Notes: generated by a model not told the origin, from the sequence alone. 64,000 nt of DNA from Azotimanducus chitobiosivorans (GCA_965200235.1 OZ241339.1:1798001-1862000); one strand, 5' to 3'. Shown: positions 42,763 to 52,464, counted from the stretch's first letter. Translations and numbers: made by a program.

Positions 42763-43010
42763 TGAGCCATGCGCCGGTAGCCATCTTCGATTTCGGCATT
42801 CATGACTTCAATGTCCGCTGTCGGATGTTCGCTCTTCATGGCCTCATCCATAGCCCCAATCTTGTCCTTCACCGCTCGCTGCCTAGCAGACATCGTCTCG
42901 CGCAACGCTTGGCGCACCCATTCAGCAATCGTTACACGATCATTCCTCGCAGACTGCTGCAACGTGCGGTAGTCCTCTTCGTGAAGCAGCACGTGAAGTC
43001 GTTGAGTCAT
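42759..43010 (-). CDS. Ribbon-helix-helix antitoxin
   Basis: An 83-residue protein with an RHH domain at the N-terminus (QRLHVLLHEEDYRTLQQSARNDRVTIAEWVRQALRE) and a charged C-terminal tail predicted to wrap the toxin. It is the partner of the overlapping PIN gene. The start codon lies within the first of two 11-bp direct repeats (TTGAGTCATAC at 43002-43012, TTGACTCATAC at 43025-43035), likely operator half-sites, so the protein probably represses its own operon. Confidence 0.85.
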   Translation of the reverse strand: MTQRLHVLLHEEDYRTLQQSARNDRVTIAEWVRQALRETMSARQRAVKDKIGAMDEAMKSEHPTADIEVMNAEIEDGYRRMAQ

Positions 43011-43035
43011 ACATAAGAATCTAATTGACTCATAC
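43002..43035. promoter_or_regulatory. Direct repeats overlapping the antitoxin start, candidate operator
   Basis: Two 11-bp copies (TTGAGTCATAC and TTGACTCATAC, one mismatch) are spaced 23 bp centre to centre, roughly two helical turns, as expected for tandem binding of RHH dimers. AT-rich sequence just beyond could hold the promoter. Confidence 0.45.
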
Positions 43036-43095
43036 TAAATAAGTTATTCATCGTTTCGCTATTGGATAGCGTGGAAGCAGCGCAAACGCCGTGTC

Positions 43096-43359
43096 CTGCT
43101 CAGCGATACGGGCGAAGCGTTTCATGTCTATGCTCTTAAAATGGTCGCCTGAGCGTGTCGACATCTTCGTGGACGAGTGGACGATATACCCCTCTTTACG
43201 TATGTCAATGAAGGCGGCGGCTGGAATGCATGGTCTTACAAGCTTATTCTCAACCTTGAGACCGGCTACAGGTAGGGTTGCGCTGACTGGCCGATTGATG
43301 ACGCCATCTTTCCGCAGAGAATGCTCATTGACTTTGTGCGGGTGTATCAAGAATCCTGA
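43096..43359 (+). pseudogene. Relic of a GH16 glycoside hydrolase (laminarinase-like), C-terminal end
   Basis: Three reading frames read in succession give a GH16 tail. FHVYALK (43120-43140) continues after an extra A as WSPERVDIFVDEWTIY (43142-43189). A second frameshift then leads to LFTYVNEGGGWNAWSYKLILNLETGYR, a stop at 43273-43275, then DWPIDDAIFPQRMLIDFVRVYQES and a final stop at 43357. This matches the end of family 16 beta-glucanases (EWSPERIDFFVD; DDAIFPQRMLVDYVRVYQ). With two frameshifts and a nonsense codon it is dead. The N-terminal catalytic part is absent. It suggests a lost laminarin- or galactan-degrading function near today's sugar cluster. Confidence 0.75.
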
Positions 43360-44139
43360 GCCGCGAGCCAAGACGCGCACGCTCTGCCATGAGTTCCGCC
43401 GGTGTGTCGATAATTCGTACGCGCTCAGATTGCAGCGCTTCTGCGACCTCCCGGCTGCCTCCGGTGAGACGCTGCAATTCACCGTCGCACACCGAATAGT
43501 AGACCACCGCATCACCATTCGGAGCAATATCCTCCAAGCGCACAATGTCGGGCTGATCGATCCGCGATGCAAGATGCAGCAGGTAGTCGCGAAAAGGGCT
43601 GACTGTGCCCTCCGACGCGTGACGCAAAGTGGGTTGCGCGACAGATTCTTCCGCCTTGACCATACTGTTCCGCCCTTGCGATTGTGTCAGATGAAAGCAG
43701 GCATGTCCGTTCTCCTCGCTGCATTCCCTGATACGTCCCAAGTGGACATCCATTTCGCGCAGGAGCGTCTTTCGCCATGAAAGACTGATCTCTATAAGTA
43801 GCACGAGGCAGAGCTGCACCACATGGACGACTCGCGCATGCCGATACCATAGCGCAGACGTAGCAAATCATAGGACACATACATCCCCGCAGATACTTGC
43901 GTTTCCGCAGACGGGCGATCATCGCGGTATATTGCATCCTCGCGCCGCATCAGCCGATGTACGGCAACCTGTGGGGCATCGGCGAGTCGCTGCAACGTCA
44001 GGGCGTGCGGCGCAGGCAACTGACCCGATTCAATGCGAGCAATCTGGCGCCACGAGATGCCTGAGACCTCAGCGAGCCTGTCCTACGTCCAGTATTTTTG
44101 TTCGCGCAGTCGCCGCAGTGCTTCGGAGTCGACGTACAT
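43325..44139 (-). pseudogene. Decayed paralogue of the XRE-family regulator at 53.9-55.1 kb
   Basis: Reading from ATG at 44139 gives MYVDSEALRRLREQKYWT, a TAG stop at 44083-44085, then in the same frame DRLAEVSGISWRQIARIESG. This is an XRE helix-turn-helix aligning with LRRLREEKGWSIARLSEIARVSERQIARIES of the intact gene. The frame then breaks near 43.82 kb. The continuation in another frame (ISLSWRKTLLREMDVHLGRI) matches GSLQWRKRLLEDMSAALEKS of the intact protein. PFRDYLLHLASRIDQPDIVRLEDI matches PFLNYLRMLAREIGDTGIVDLSNV. The second HTH and part of the middle are missing. It is a genuine homologue that has been inactivated. Confidence 0.8.
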
Positions 44140-44149
44140 CAAGGTGAAC

Positions 44150-44638
44150 TCAATCGAAAGTCGGTTCACTTTGCAAATCCACCAGCGCGAGGCATCTGTC
44201 CTCAGCGTCAACGAACTGCACGGCATCAAACTCGCCTCGGCCGAGAGCCGCCAAGACGTAAGGACTGGTGATGACAGAAGCAAGCATCACGTCGGATGGC
44301 GGCGTTTGTTCGATTACCCTTACGTGCGCAACTCTGCTGTTCACAAGCGCGTGCGAATCGAAGCTAACGGCATACCCAGCCGTTGACCGCTGGCCCATGA
44401 ACGCAAGCAGCACCAAGTCTTGATCGAAATCGATCACAGGAAAGGCTGGCGGCACCGTTGCGCTCGCATGCAACTCGCGGTGAATCCGTCGCAAACTCGC
44501 CTCATCTTCGAGCACTAGGAAAGCTCGATCAGGACGAGAAAGGCTGCCAGCTTGAATTGACCGAACCTCCTCGGCAAAGATCGAGCCGGAGAAGGCAAGC
44601 GCATACATGATGAGCCCCATGCGGCGCACTACCGTCAT
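44150..44638 (-). CDS. PrcB-like exported partner of the subtilase
   Basis: A 162-residue exported protein (signal peptide around LIMYALAFSGSIFAEE). The C-terminal half resembles the PrcB_C domain: DLVLLAFMGQRSTAGYAVSFDS, then VRVIEQTPPSDVMLASVITSPYVLAAL. PrcB was named in the Treponema denticola dentilisin complex, where it accompanies a subtilisin-like protease. The gene overlaps the end of the subtilase gene by 4 bp, so the pairing is repeated here. I infer a chaperone, inhibitor or structural partner of that protease; the molecular role is unproven. Confidence 0.7.
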   Translation of the reverse strand: MTVVRRMGLIMYALAFSGSIFAEEVRSIQAGSLSRPDRAFLVLEDEASLRRIHRELHASATVPPAFPVIDFDQDLVLLAFMGQRSTAGYAVSFDSHALVNSRVAHVRVIEQTPPSDVMLASVITSPYVLAALGRGEFDAVQFVDAEDRCLALVDLQSEPTFD

Positions 44639-47600
44639 TGCGCAGCCCTTGCCGCCTCTGGGATCTTGAAGCCCTCAAGCGGAATGCTCGGAAAGGCCGA
44701 GCTCTGCGAAGTGATTTCGGCGAACAGGTCGAAGGTCACTCCGAAGTTGACGCGCCTGTCGCCGTCCACGGTGATGATATTGGGCTTGCCGAGCACTGGA
44801 TACATGCCGCAAGCCTCTCCTGGATCGCAGATCAAGAAATCGCCGTCGCGGTCGGTACCCGCGATGATCCAGTATTGTCCTGGCGGCACTTCGAACGATT
44901 CGAATCGATAGTCACGCGCCGAGTTCGTCCCCTGCCATTCCTGCCACGCAAGCGTATCCGGATCGATCAACGCCACGTACACTGTGCCAACGTCGGACGG
45001 CACCGTTTGCGTTTGCACCTGCGCGGATACTCTCAAGGTCGCATTGCCGCCGTTCGAGACGAGTCGCACTTCGCCAACAAGCGTCCCGTCTCGCTGCCCC
45101 TCCCTGTCCACTTCGATCACCAGGTCAGGAAGTTCGTCGCGATTCACGCGAATCCACGACTGGTCCGAATCGACGGATTCGATTCGCAAGTCCCCACTGC
45201 CGAGATTCACACTACGCACACGAAGCCGCGTGGTCGTCGCGCCAAAGTTGAGGCTCGAAGGGGACACACGCAGCACCGGGCCTGCGGGTTCGTCATCTAT
45301 GGTGCCGCCGGCAATGACCTTGGCGGTGCGCACAGCGCGGTAGGCGTCAATGAGTCCGTGCCCGTAGAAGTCGTCTCGCCCCGGCAAGCCATAGTCGCGC
45401 ACGATTGGCGCTGCGGCTGGGTCGGAATGCGTCCCAGCGATCAGCCGGTTGATGTCGGTGGGGGTGAGGTCTGGATTTGCCGAAAGCATCAACCCTACGA
45501 CACCGGCGATATGGGGTGCGGCCATGGACGTGCCTTGCGAACCCCGATATGTGTAGCGCACTGTCTCTCCCGAATCGTCGGCCACGGTGCTGTGCACCTG
45601 ATCGAATAAGTCGCCGCCGGGTGCTACCACGTCGACCTCGGGCCCGTAGTTGGAGTAGATGGATTTGATACCGAAGTAGTTGGTTGCACCGACCGAGATG
45701 ACGCCATCAATGGCCGAGAGCGGATCAGGCTGATTGCAGTTGTCGTTACCAGCCGCGTGCACCACGACAACACCGGCTTCAATCGCTTGGTGAATCGCGA
45801 GTTCTTCGGCTGGGTCTCCACGCTTTGGAAGGCACAATTCGTTGCTGAGACCCAAACTCAGATTGATGATGTCCGCACGGGTTTCAGGCAAGCTACCCGA
45901 CACATTGCTGAGTCCTGCTGCATAGCGAATGCCCTCACTGACATCCCGAGTCGAGCCGCGCCCGCCGACGCCAAGCACCCTCACAGGCATGATCTGACCG
46001 TTCCACATGACGCCGGCGACACCTTCGCCGTTGTTCGTGTCCGCGCCAATCGTGCCCGCAACATGGGTGCCATGAAATGAGCTTGACCTGCCTCTGGAGC
46101 GATCACCAACATCCTCTGGATTATCGTCAATGCCGTCGCCATCGCCTGCGAGGTCCGGGTCGCTGACAAAGTCATAACCAACGTTCTTGCCTTCCTTGTC
46201 CTTGAACAGCCGATCAGCGAGATCAGGATGGCCGGACACCACGCCGGAATCCACCACCGCGACGACGACATCATCACTGCCCTTGGTGATGTCCCACGCC
46301 TGCTCAAGGGCGATTTCGTCATAGTGCCATTGACGAGCGTACTCGCCATCATTCGGCGCCGCGAGCGTTCGGTAGACGTAGTTCGGCTGCACGATGCCAG
46401 GTTCGCCGGAGACGATCATGCGCTTGCGCTGCATCAGCGTCGCCGCCTTGCGCTCAAGCGCTTTATTGCCAAAACGAAAACCAGCATCTCGAAGCGTCTG
46501 CGTATCGGCAGCAAAAGCCAGATCGGGCGCAACTCGAACCACCGACATCGAGCCAAAAGCATCCCGCTCGTCAAGGTGAAGTTCCTGCGCTTCGCGCCGC
46601 AGCGAGCCTTCCGGGGCGATCTCCGGCATCGTGCTTGAACCGCTGCGAACGACCAGTAATTCTCCGGGCACGAACTCACCGTCCTTTGATACGGTTGTGC
46701 TTGAAGTCGCAAGCGCAATGTCCGCCAAGCTCACGACGAGGGCGTAGTTGCTCGCCCCCGAATAGGCACTCACCATCACCAAATGCTCGCCCTCAAGCGA
46801 TGTCTGGATCACCTCAAGGTCATCCACGCCGAGCGACTGCTCGATGATGCTGCCATCGGGCTGCGCAAGATACAAATCCAGGTCGGCGTCTTCGCCGTCG
46901 GCAATGGCGAGACTGATTCTGACCGGTGCGGGAAAGACGATGCGGTACACGTCGGTTGCGTCGGTCGCTGAGCTCGCCCATCCGCCAATCGAAGCTGGCA
47001 CGAGCACACCTTGAGCCTGATCGCGCGAGTTGTTTGAAGAGAACGCTGGATCCAAGTCGAGCGCGGCCCTCAGCGTATCGCTGTCAAGCGTCTGCCCGTC
47101 CGCGATTCGCAATGTACCGACAATTTTTCCGGGCCGAAGCTGGCTCGGCTCACCATGAATCGGCAGCCCCCAAGCAAGCTCAGCATTGAGGGCAACGCTA
47201 CCACCGCCATCAAGCACCTCGCGGCCCTTCAGCAGCACATAGCGCCAACCGCCATCGCTCGCACGAAGCAGCAAGTCTTGCGCACCGTCGCCATTGACAT
47301 CGCCAACTGCGAGCAACTGTTCTCCATCGTCAAGCTTGATATCGACCATCCTGTTATTCGCAGCCAGTACCTTGCGACCATCCAGTGCATAGGCATGGTA
47401 AGCGCCATTCTCGTCTCGCAGCAGCACATCGACCTTGGCATCGCCGCCAAAATCGCCGACCGCTTCGAGGTCATAAGCAAGAGACTTCGGCAGACCCGTC
47501 ACCGGCCCGCTGCCGACAACAAATCGACGCCCGTCGATCAGGTAGAGATACCAGTCGCCTTGGGTATGGCGCAGCAACACATCGTCTTTGCCGTCGCCGT

Positions 47601-49623
47601 TGAAGTCTGCAATGCCTGCCACGCTATAGTCGAGGTCGATGCTGAGATTGGCCGATCCGCTTGAAGGCTCAATGAGCGACGTGCCATTGATCGCGAAGAC
47701 CAGCCAAGAGCCGTACTGTTCGTGGCGCAGCAGCACATCGGCCTTGGCGTCGCCATTAAAATCGCCGATGCCCGCAACGATATACTCAAGATCCGAGGTG
47801 ATTTCAGCTTCTCCGGCTTGGCTGGCGATGACAGAACGCCCGTTCATTGGAGCTAAGTGGAACGTACCGTCAATGTTCCTAAGCAGCACATCATCCTTAC
47901 CATCGCCAGTAAAGTCACCGAAGCCCGCTACATGATCACCAAGGTCGGCGCTGATGTTGGCTTCGCCGGACTCATTCTCTATCACTTCGCTACCGTTCAT
48001 GGCGTAGAAGTGCCATGCCCCGTCCGAATGACGCAGCAGCACGTCGTCCTTGCCATCGCCGTTAAAGTCGCCAAGGTGCTTGTCGGCTGAGAACCTCGGC
48101 CTTGGCGGCGCTTCCGGGGTCGGCTCGAATGTGGCGTTCAGCGTATAGCCACCAGTTGTGAAAATGCCTGCGCCTTCGACTTCCAAAAAGTAGGTGCCGG
48201 GTTCCAGCACGCGCTCGATGGCGAAGTTGAAACCGAGTCCACTATCGTCGTCAATGGCGATGATGGCATCACTTGCGCCATCAGTCAGCGTGCCGTAGGT
48301 GTCGGTGAAGCCTTGCGTCGAGAGCATCAGGGTGCCGGGTTGATCAAGTGCGACACTGAACATATCGATATCGCCGGTGGTCTCAAGACGACCGTCAATG
48401 CTCGCGGGCAGCGTCACTTTGGTCGCTTTCTCGGACGTGTCGCCATGATCATCACGCGCGACTGTGAATTGCGAAAAGCCGGTGCGACTGTCGAGCTGAG
48501 TCGCGAGGTCGGGCGCTTCAGAGACGTAGACATGTACCCAATATCTGCCGACAGGCGGCTCGTCGTAGTCAGCGCTGAGCGCCACATTGCGGTAGCGCTC
48601 GCCCGGCGCAAGCTGCCCGGTGCGACTCACGTTCGCCAAGGATACGCGCGCGACATCGTGGCCAGCGGATTCTGGGTCGCTCAAGCTCGTCATGCGCAAA
48701 GTGAGATGCAACGTGCCGGTGGTTTCCGACGTATCGTTGAAAATCTCGTCCACTTCAAAACTAACCGAATCCTCGTTCACGCCATAGCGCACTCCACCGA
48801 TGAACTCGACGCGCCCTGCTTCCACCGTATAGCGCAGCGTATCGGTTCGGACATCAAGCATGGTGTCAAGATCAGGACTTTCGGAGACGTACAGATGCAC
48901 GTAGTAGCGGCCCGGCGGCGGTCTTTGAAAGTCGGCGTTGACATCAATGTTGGAATAGTGGAAGCCTGACCGCAATTTACCGCCGCCTTGATAATGGTTA
49001 AGTGATGCACGTGCGACCAGATGCCCTTCGGATGCGGGGTCTGAGGTCTTGGTCATGCGCATCGACACATGGAGTGTTCCAGTGGTGCTTGAGGTGTTGT
49101 TGGCGATGCGTCCGAGGCGCATGTTGACGCGGTTGCCGACGATGGCGTAGTCGGCGTAGCTTTCGATGTCTACGGTTTCGGGCACAGGTAGCGGCTGCGC
49201 AAAGGTCACTGTTTCGGTGAAGGTGCGAACATCAAGCGGCACGTCGACATCTGGGGATTCTGATACATATAAATGAACGTAATACGTGCCTGCGGGAGGA
49301 TCAGCGAAGTCTGCCACCACTGTCACATTGGAAACGCGAGAACGCGCAGACAGCGAGCCTCCAAGTGAAGCTCGTGCGACCCGGTAGCCTTTTGAGGAGG
49401 GATCCAAGGACTCAGTCATCCGAAGAGTCAGATACAAATCCCCACTATCTCGTGAACTGAAATTGCTAATCTCGAGCGCCCCCATTCCAGCCAAGTTTCC
49501 ATCGATCAAATACGTCACCCCGCCTGTAAACTGAACATCTGTCTGAGCAGTCAAAGCGCCCATTGGTATAGCGCAAAAGCCGGTGATCAAGAGCGGCAAA
49601 ACCCTCATCGTCAACTTCTTCAT
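44635..49623 (-). CDS. Large secreted subtilisin-like protease with repeat domains
   Basis: A 1662-residue secreted S8 protease. After a signal peptide (to about residue 26) come three related beta domains of about 120 residues (each with YVHLYVSESPD or similar), a PPC-type domain (about 405-500), and six or seven FG-GAP-like repeats (LGDFNGDGKDDVLLRH and variants, about 510-790). A second PPC-like region follows (DATDVYRIVFP). The catalytic domain has D1125 (AVVDSG), H1184 (FHGTHVAG) and S1366 (QGTSMAAPH), all intact. The C-terminus has an Ig/BACON-like domain and a prealbumin-like segment. The unusual feature is placement of the long adhesive region before the protease. It is coupled by 4-bp overlaps to the genes on both sides. 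Confidence 0.93.
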   Translation of the reverse strand: MKKLTMRVLPLLITGFCAIPMGALTAQTDVQFTGGVTYLIDGNLAGMGALEISNFSSRDSGDLYLTLRMTESLDPSSKGYRVARASLGGSLSARSRVSNVTVVADFADPPAGTYYVHLYVSESPDVDVPLDVRTFTETVTFAQPLPVPETVDIESYADYAIVGNRVNMRLGRIANNTSSTTGTLHVSMRMTKTSDPASEGHLVARASLNHYQGGGKLRSGFHYSNIDVNADFQRPPPGRYYVHLYVSESPDLDTMLDVRTDTLRYTVEAGRVEFIGGVRYGVNEDSVSFEVDEIFNDTSETTGTLHLTLRMTSLSDPESAGHDVARVSLANVSRTGQLAPGERYRNVALSADYDEPPVGRYWVHVYVSEAPDLATQLDSRTGFSQFTVARDDHGDTSEKATKVTLPASIDGRLETTGDIDMFSVALDQPGTLMLSTQGFTDTYGTLTDGASDAIIAIDDDSGLGFNFAIERVLEPGTYFLEVEGAGIFTTGGYTLNATFEPTPEAPPRPRFSADKHLGDFNGDGKDDVLLRHSDGAWHFYAMNGSEVIENESGEANISADLGDHVAGFGDFTGDGKDDVLLRNIDGTFHLAPMNGRSVIASQAGEAEITSDLEYIVAGIGDFNGDAKADVLLRHEQYGSWLVFAINGTSLIEPSSGSANLSIDLDYSVAGIADFNGDGKDDVLLRHTQGDWYLYLIDGRRFVVGSGPVTGLPKSLAYDLEAVGDFGGDAKVDVLLRDENGAYHAYALDGRKVLAANNRMVDIKLDDGEQLLAVGDVNGDGAQDLLLRASDGGWRYVLLKGREVLDGGGSVALNAELAWGLPIHGEPSQLRPGKIVGTLRIADGQTLDSDTLRAALDLDPAFSSNNSRDQAQGVLVPASIGGWASSATDATDVYRIVFPAPVRISLAIADGEDADLDLYLAQPDGSIIEQSLGVDDLEVIQTSLEGEHLVMVSAYSGASNYALVVSLADIALATSSTTVSKDGEFVPGELLVVRSGSSTMPEIAPEGSLRREAQELHLDERDAFGSMSVVRVAPDLAFAADTQTLRDAGFRFGNKALERKAATLMQRKRMIVSGEPGIVQPNYVYRTLAAPNDGEYARQWHYDEIALEQAWDITKGSDDVVVAVVDSGVVSGHPDLADRLFKDKEGKNVGYDFVSDPDLAGDGDGIDDNPEDVGDRSRGRSSSFHGTHVAGTIGADTNNGEGVAGVMWNGQIMPVRVLGVGGRGSTRDVSEGIRYAAGLSNVSGSLPETRADIINLSLGLSNELCLPKRGDPAEELAIHQAIEAGVVVVHAAGNDNCNQPDPLSAIDGVISVGATNYFGIKSIYSNYGPEVDVVAPGGDLFDQVHSTVADDSGETVRYTYRGSQGTSMAAPHIAGVVGLMLSANPDLTPTDINRLIAGTHSDPAAAPIVRDYGLPGRDDFYGHGLIDAYRAVRTAKVIAGGTIDDEPAGPVLRVSPSSLNFGATTTRLRVRSVNLGSGDLRIESVDSDQSWIRVNRDELPDLVIEVDREGQRDGTLVGEVRLVSNGGNATLRVSAQVQTQTVPSDVGTVYVALIDPDTLAWQEWQGTNSARDYRFESFEVPPGQYWIIAGTDRDGDFLICDPGEACGMYPVLGKPNIITVDGDRRVNFGVTFDLFAEITSQSSAFPSIPLEGFKIPEAARAAQ

Positions 49624-50168
49624 TGCGCTGCTCCGAGATTGACAAAGATGGCATCGCCGCAGCGCAGCTTGCCTGAGTAGATGATCTTGCCAGCATCCGA
49701 TGCGATGCGAACCGGTTGCGCTTCATTGCAGGCAATCTCAAGCGTCTCGTGCGCTGTAACTGTTTGACTCGGTGCGTCGCCTATCGACACCTGCACAGCA
49801 TCTGAGCTACGAACCAGCGAAAACTCACCATTTGGGTTGTGCGTATGCGAGGTTCGCCATGTCCCCTCAGCAGCAGGCCGGAGCATCTCAAAGCGATGGA
49901 TCTCGGCAATCGACGAATGCTCGGCGGGCACACCCAAGAACGGATCACCATCGCTTGACAACATACCAATGCTCGTATCGCGTAGCTGTATAGCGCGCAA
50001 CTCGGAACGATGGTCGCGAGAGCGCGGTGTGCTCTCACTCAGTTCAGGAATCCGCCTTTCCAGCGTGCCTGCATCTTCAGGCGGTTCCTGCGCAAACAGA
50101 CCTGAGTGACCAAAAGCAAGCAACAGAGCAATAAAGAGACTCGTAGCCGGTGAATTGAGACAAACCAT
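49620..50168 (-). CDS. Exported protein of unknown function coupled to the subtilase
   Basis: A 182-residue exported protein from the ATG giving MVCLNSPATSLFIALLLAFGHSGLFAQE (signal peptide, cleavage near FAQ). The mature part has an acidic, proline-containing segment, then a beta-rich end (VQVSIGDAPSQTVTAHETLEIACNEAQPVRIASDAGKIIYSG) with two cysteines that could form a disulfide. I do not recognise the family. Its stop overlaps the subtilase start by 4 bp, so it is the first gene of a three-gene secreted-protease operon. A role in maturation or surface attachment is a guess. An in-frame ATG 18 codons upstream is less likely. Confidence 0.7.
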   Translation of the reverse strand: MVCLNSPATSLFIALLLAFGHSGLFAQEPPEDAGTLERRIPELSESTPRSRDHRSELRAIQLRDTSIGMLSSDGDPFLGVPAEHSSIAEIHRFEMLRPAAEGTWRTSHTHNPNGEFSLVRSSDAVQVSIGDAPSQTVTAHETLEIACNEAQPVRIASDAGKIIYSGKLRCGDAIFVNLGAAQ

Positions 50169-50354
50169 TTGTCCCACCTCCACGCAAAGGGCTGCGCACT
50201 TTCTCATAACGCTTACCGACATTCAATGAATTTTCGCGTGCTGATACCCTCGCATACAGCGACATTTTTATGATATTACAAGATTTTTTGGACATCGTTC
50301 TTTACAAAAGATGTCATCAAACGTCTAATCGATGCGAGACCGCATCATCACCCA

Positions 50355-51314
50355 TCACCCTTTTGTTAATTTTGGGCCAACGTATACGATATAGACAGGC
50401 TCATCAGCGACAATAGGCCATGAGAAGTGCATTCTCAGGACATCGTGCGAAAATTTTCCATGCCATGGGCAAAACAATTCTTCATGCGGATTTTCTGGAT
50501 GCGGAAATGTCATCTTTTTCCTGAACTGATTCTTCTCTCTGTCGGATGAATCGCTATACCAGCTCATGTCACCAGTGAAATGCTGCTGATAAATCTCATG
50601 CCCCTCGGGGGTTCGCTCGCCTGTGTCGTCAAAGGCTTCGGCAAGTCGATCAAGGACATTAAGCAGCACGATGCAGCGCTTGATGGATGTGAGTTTGACT
50701 GGCCTATGCTCCATGGCAGTGAAACAAGAATCACCAAAGAAGAGCCTTGGAAACCTCGTAGGAGCGATCGCACGAAGCTCATGCCATGACTTTGGCGGAG
50801 GCACATTGCTCTCAAGCCACGCCTCAAAGGATCCCTTCTCCCACCAATTTGATAGGGAAATCTTCGTTTCTTCAGCACCGTCCAGACTGCGGTGCCACTT
50901 GACAAGGATGGGCGATGCATTCCACTTCGATGGCTTGAAGCTGACAAGACCGCTCTCAATCGCCAGCCAGCTTCGATACGCAGCCTCGGCAACGGCACTA
51001 TCAGTGACTACCTCGCCATTCACTTCAAAGTAATCGTCGGGCGAGTGTCTTGGAGGCTCGTCCCAAAATGGTCCGTGGTTTGTAAGCCACAGCATCAATG
51101 CTCGCCGCTTATTGTCGCTTAGCTGACTAGCCACCTGCCCCAATCGACTGCCTCGCACAGGGCGAGACGCCAGCAAATTCCTGTGACAATACACTTCCTG
51201 CCCAAATGCTCGGGCGAGCTTTCTCAAGCGCATGAATTGCGATAGAGCGGTCTCGAACTCCCTGATATCTTGAAACTGCTCGTGCAATGACAAATCGTTG
51301 GCAAAAAGCTCCAT
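50355..51314 (-). CDS. Unknown protein, third gene of a predicted defence operon
   Basis: A 319-residue cytoplasmic protein without a domain I can name. The N-terminal half is helical (REFETALSQFMRLRKLARAF). The C-terminal third is compact and distinctive: FTGDMSWYSDSSDREKNQFRKKMTFPHPENP, then ELFCPWHGKFSHDVLRMHFSWPI and VYIVYVGPKLTKG. I recall similar proteins next to DUF3696 ATPases, but no activity is known. The CPWHGK and HFSW segments hold potential metal or catalytic residues. It starts 1 bp after the ATPase stop, so the association is strong. It is the likely effector or sensor of the system, by elimination only. Confidence 0.7.
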   Translation of the reverse strand: MELFANDLSLHEQFQDIREFETALSQFMRLRKLARAFGQEVYCHRNLLASRPVRGSRLGQVASQLSDNKRRALMLWLTNHGPFWDEPPRHSPDDYFEVNGEVVTDSAVAEAAYRSWLAIESGLVSFKPSKWNASPILVKWHRSLDGAEETKISLSNWWEKGSFEAWLESNVPPPKSWHELRAIAPTRFPRLFFGDSCFTAMEHRPVKLTSIKRCIVLLNVLDRLAEAFDDTGERTPEGHEIYQQHFTGDMSWYSDSSDREKNQFRKKMTFPHPENPHEELFCPWHGKFSHDVLRMHFSWPIVADEPVYIVYVGPKLTKG

Positions 51315-51315
51315 A

Positions 51316-52464
51316 TCAGCCCCAGCCAGCGAAGTAATTCATGTCTTTGTCGAGCTGATCAAAGAATCCATCTGGCCAGTTGTCAAGATTACCCGCTTGA
51401 TCTATCTGCGGACTCTGCACCTGGGGTCCGTCAAGATTGCGTGACTGAAAGAAGTGAATGGCGAGCTGGTCGGGCGTCAGCAAGCCGCTTTTCATGGCAC
51501 GTCGGACGCCATTGAGTACATGGTCGCTATGTGTTTCTGTAATGACTTGAATTCCTGCAGCAGCAACCTCAGCGAGGAACATTCCGGCTGCTACTTGTCC
51601 GGCGGGGTGCAAGTGCACCTCAGGGTTCTCAATGAGAAGGATGTCGCCTTTTCGGGCCGATAAGGCCGCGACAATAATGGGAAACAGTTGTGTCAATCCG
51701 AAGCCCGTGTGTACCGGACGATGAAATTTCGAGTCATTTGATACCCTGATGCCGAGCGTCACGATGTTGAGTTTGGGCACGGGTTGAATTTCCAGCGCAC
51801 ATCCAGGGAAAAACCGTGCCATGCGTCCCTCGACCTGTCTAAATCGAGTTGGCGGCACTTCTGGGATGACGAGTTCGGGAACAACGCGAAGGTCACGCCC
51901 GGACTGCAACAGGCTAGCGGCAAACTCTCCGTTAGAACCGACGACCGGAGTTCTTCGCATGTCTTGGTGTGCGTAATATTCGCGAGGCCCAAGACGCTCC
52001 GCGGTGAGATAGGTCAATCGTAGAAGCCTGTCCACCAACGCACTTCCATGCGCTTCAAAGGGCAGCAGGTACCTGAGCTGTTTAGGCTCCTCGCTGCTCC
52101 ATTCACCGTTCGGGTCGCTTTTCCCCCATGTTTTGAGAACCTTCAATGACATGTCCTCATGACTACCCTCGAATTCCCACGAGTACGACTCGGCATCGCC
52201 ATCATGGATCGCCATGCCAAAGGTGCGATGTCCGTAGACCTGATCCAATACATCGGCTGCCGTTCCCATCTCCACTGAATCACCATTGAGCATGAGGCGA
52301 GGCGACCATTCATGTTCGCGCATCGTCTGATGCAAAAGTACGAGCGCGTGCAGCACCGAGGTCTTTCCCGATGCGTTCGTCCCTGACAGCAGCGTCAAAT
52401 TCCCAACCGGGAGCTTGACCTGCTCAAAGCACTTGAAATGGGTAAGGTCAAGTTGAGTGATCAC
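51316..52464 (-). CDS. OLD/SMC-like AAA ATPase with DUF3696
   Basis: A 382-residue ABC-type ATPase beginning MITQLDLTHFKCFEQVKLPVGNLTLLSGTNASGKTS. It has Walker A (GTNASGKT), and late Walker B and D-loop KGDILLIENPEVHLHPAGQ. The H-loop region is VITETHSDHVLNGVRRA. The C-terminal VQSPQIDQAGNLDNWPDGFFDQLDKDMNYF is the DUF3696 tail. Such ATPases act in many anti-phage systems as sensor or motor partners. It overlaps the DUF262 gene by 4 bp and is followed 1 bp later by the unknown gene; all three should be co-translated. Confidence 0.88.
   Translation of the reverse strand: MITQLDLTHFKCFEQVKLPVGNLTLLSGTNASGKTSVLHALVLLHQTMREHEWSPRLMLNGDSVEMGTAADVLDQVYGHRTFGMAIHDGDAESYSWEFEGSHEDMSLKVLKTWGKSDPNGEWSSEEPKQLRYLLPFEAHGSALVDRLLRLTYLTAERLGPREYYAHQDMRRTPVVGSNGEFAASLLQSGRDLRVVPELVIPEVPPTRFRQVEGRMARFFPGCALEIQPVPKLNIVTLGIRVSNDSKFHRPVHTGFGLTQLFPIIVAALSARKGDILLIENPEVHLHPAGQVAAGMFLAEVAAAGIQVITETHSDHVLNGVRRAMKSGLLTPDQLAIHFFQSRNLDGPQVQSPQIDQAGNLDNWPDGFFDQLDKDMNYFAGWG

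Noticed and set aside
42235..42765. Plus-strand frame of 176 codons over the PIN toxin
   Set aside because: It is a shadow of the PIN/RHH operon on the minus strand, which shows canonical motifs and a 4-bp overlap.
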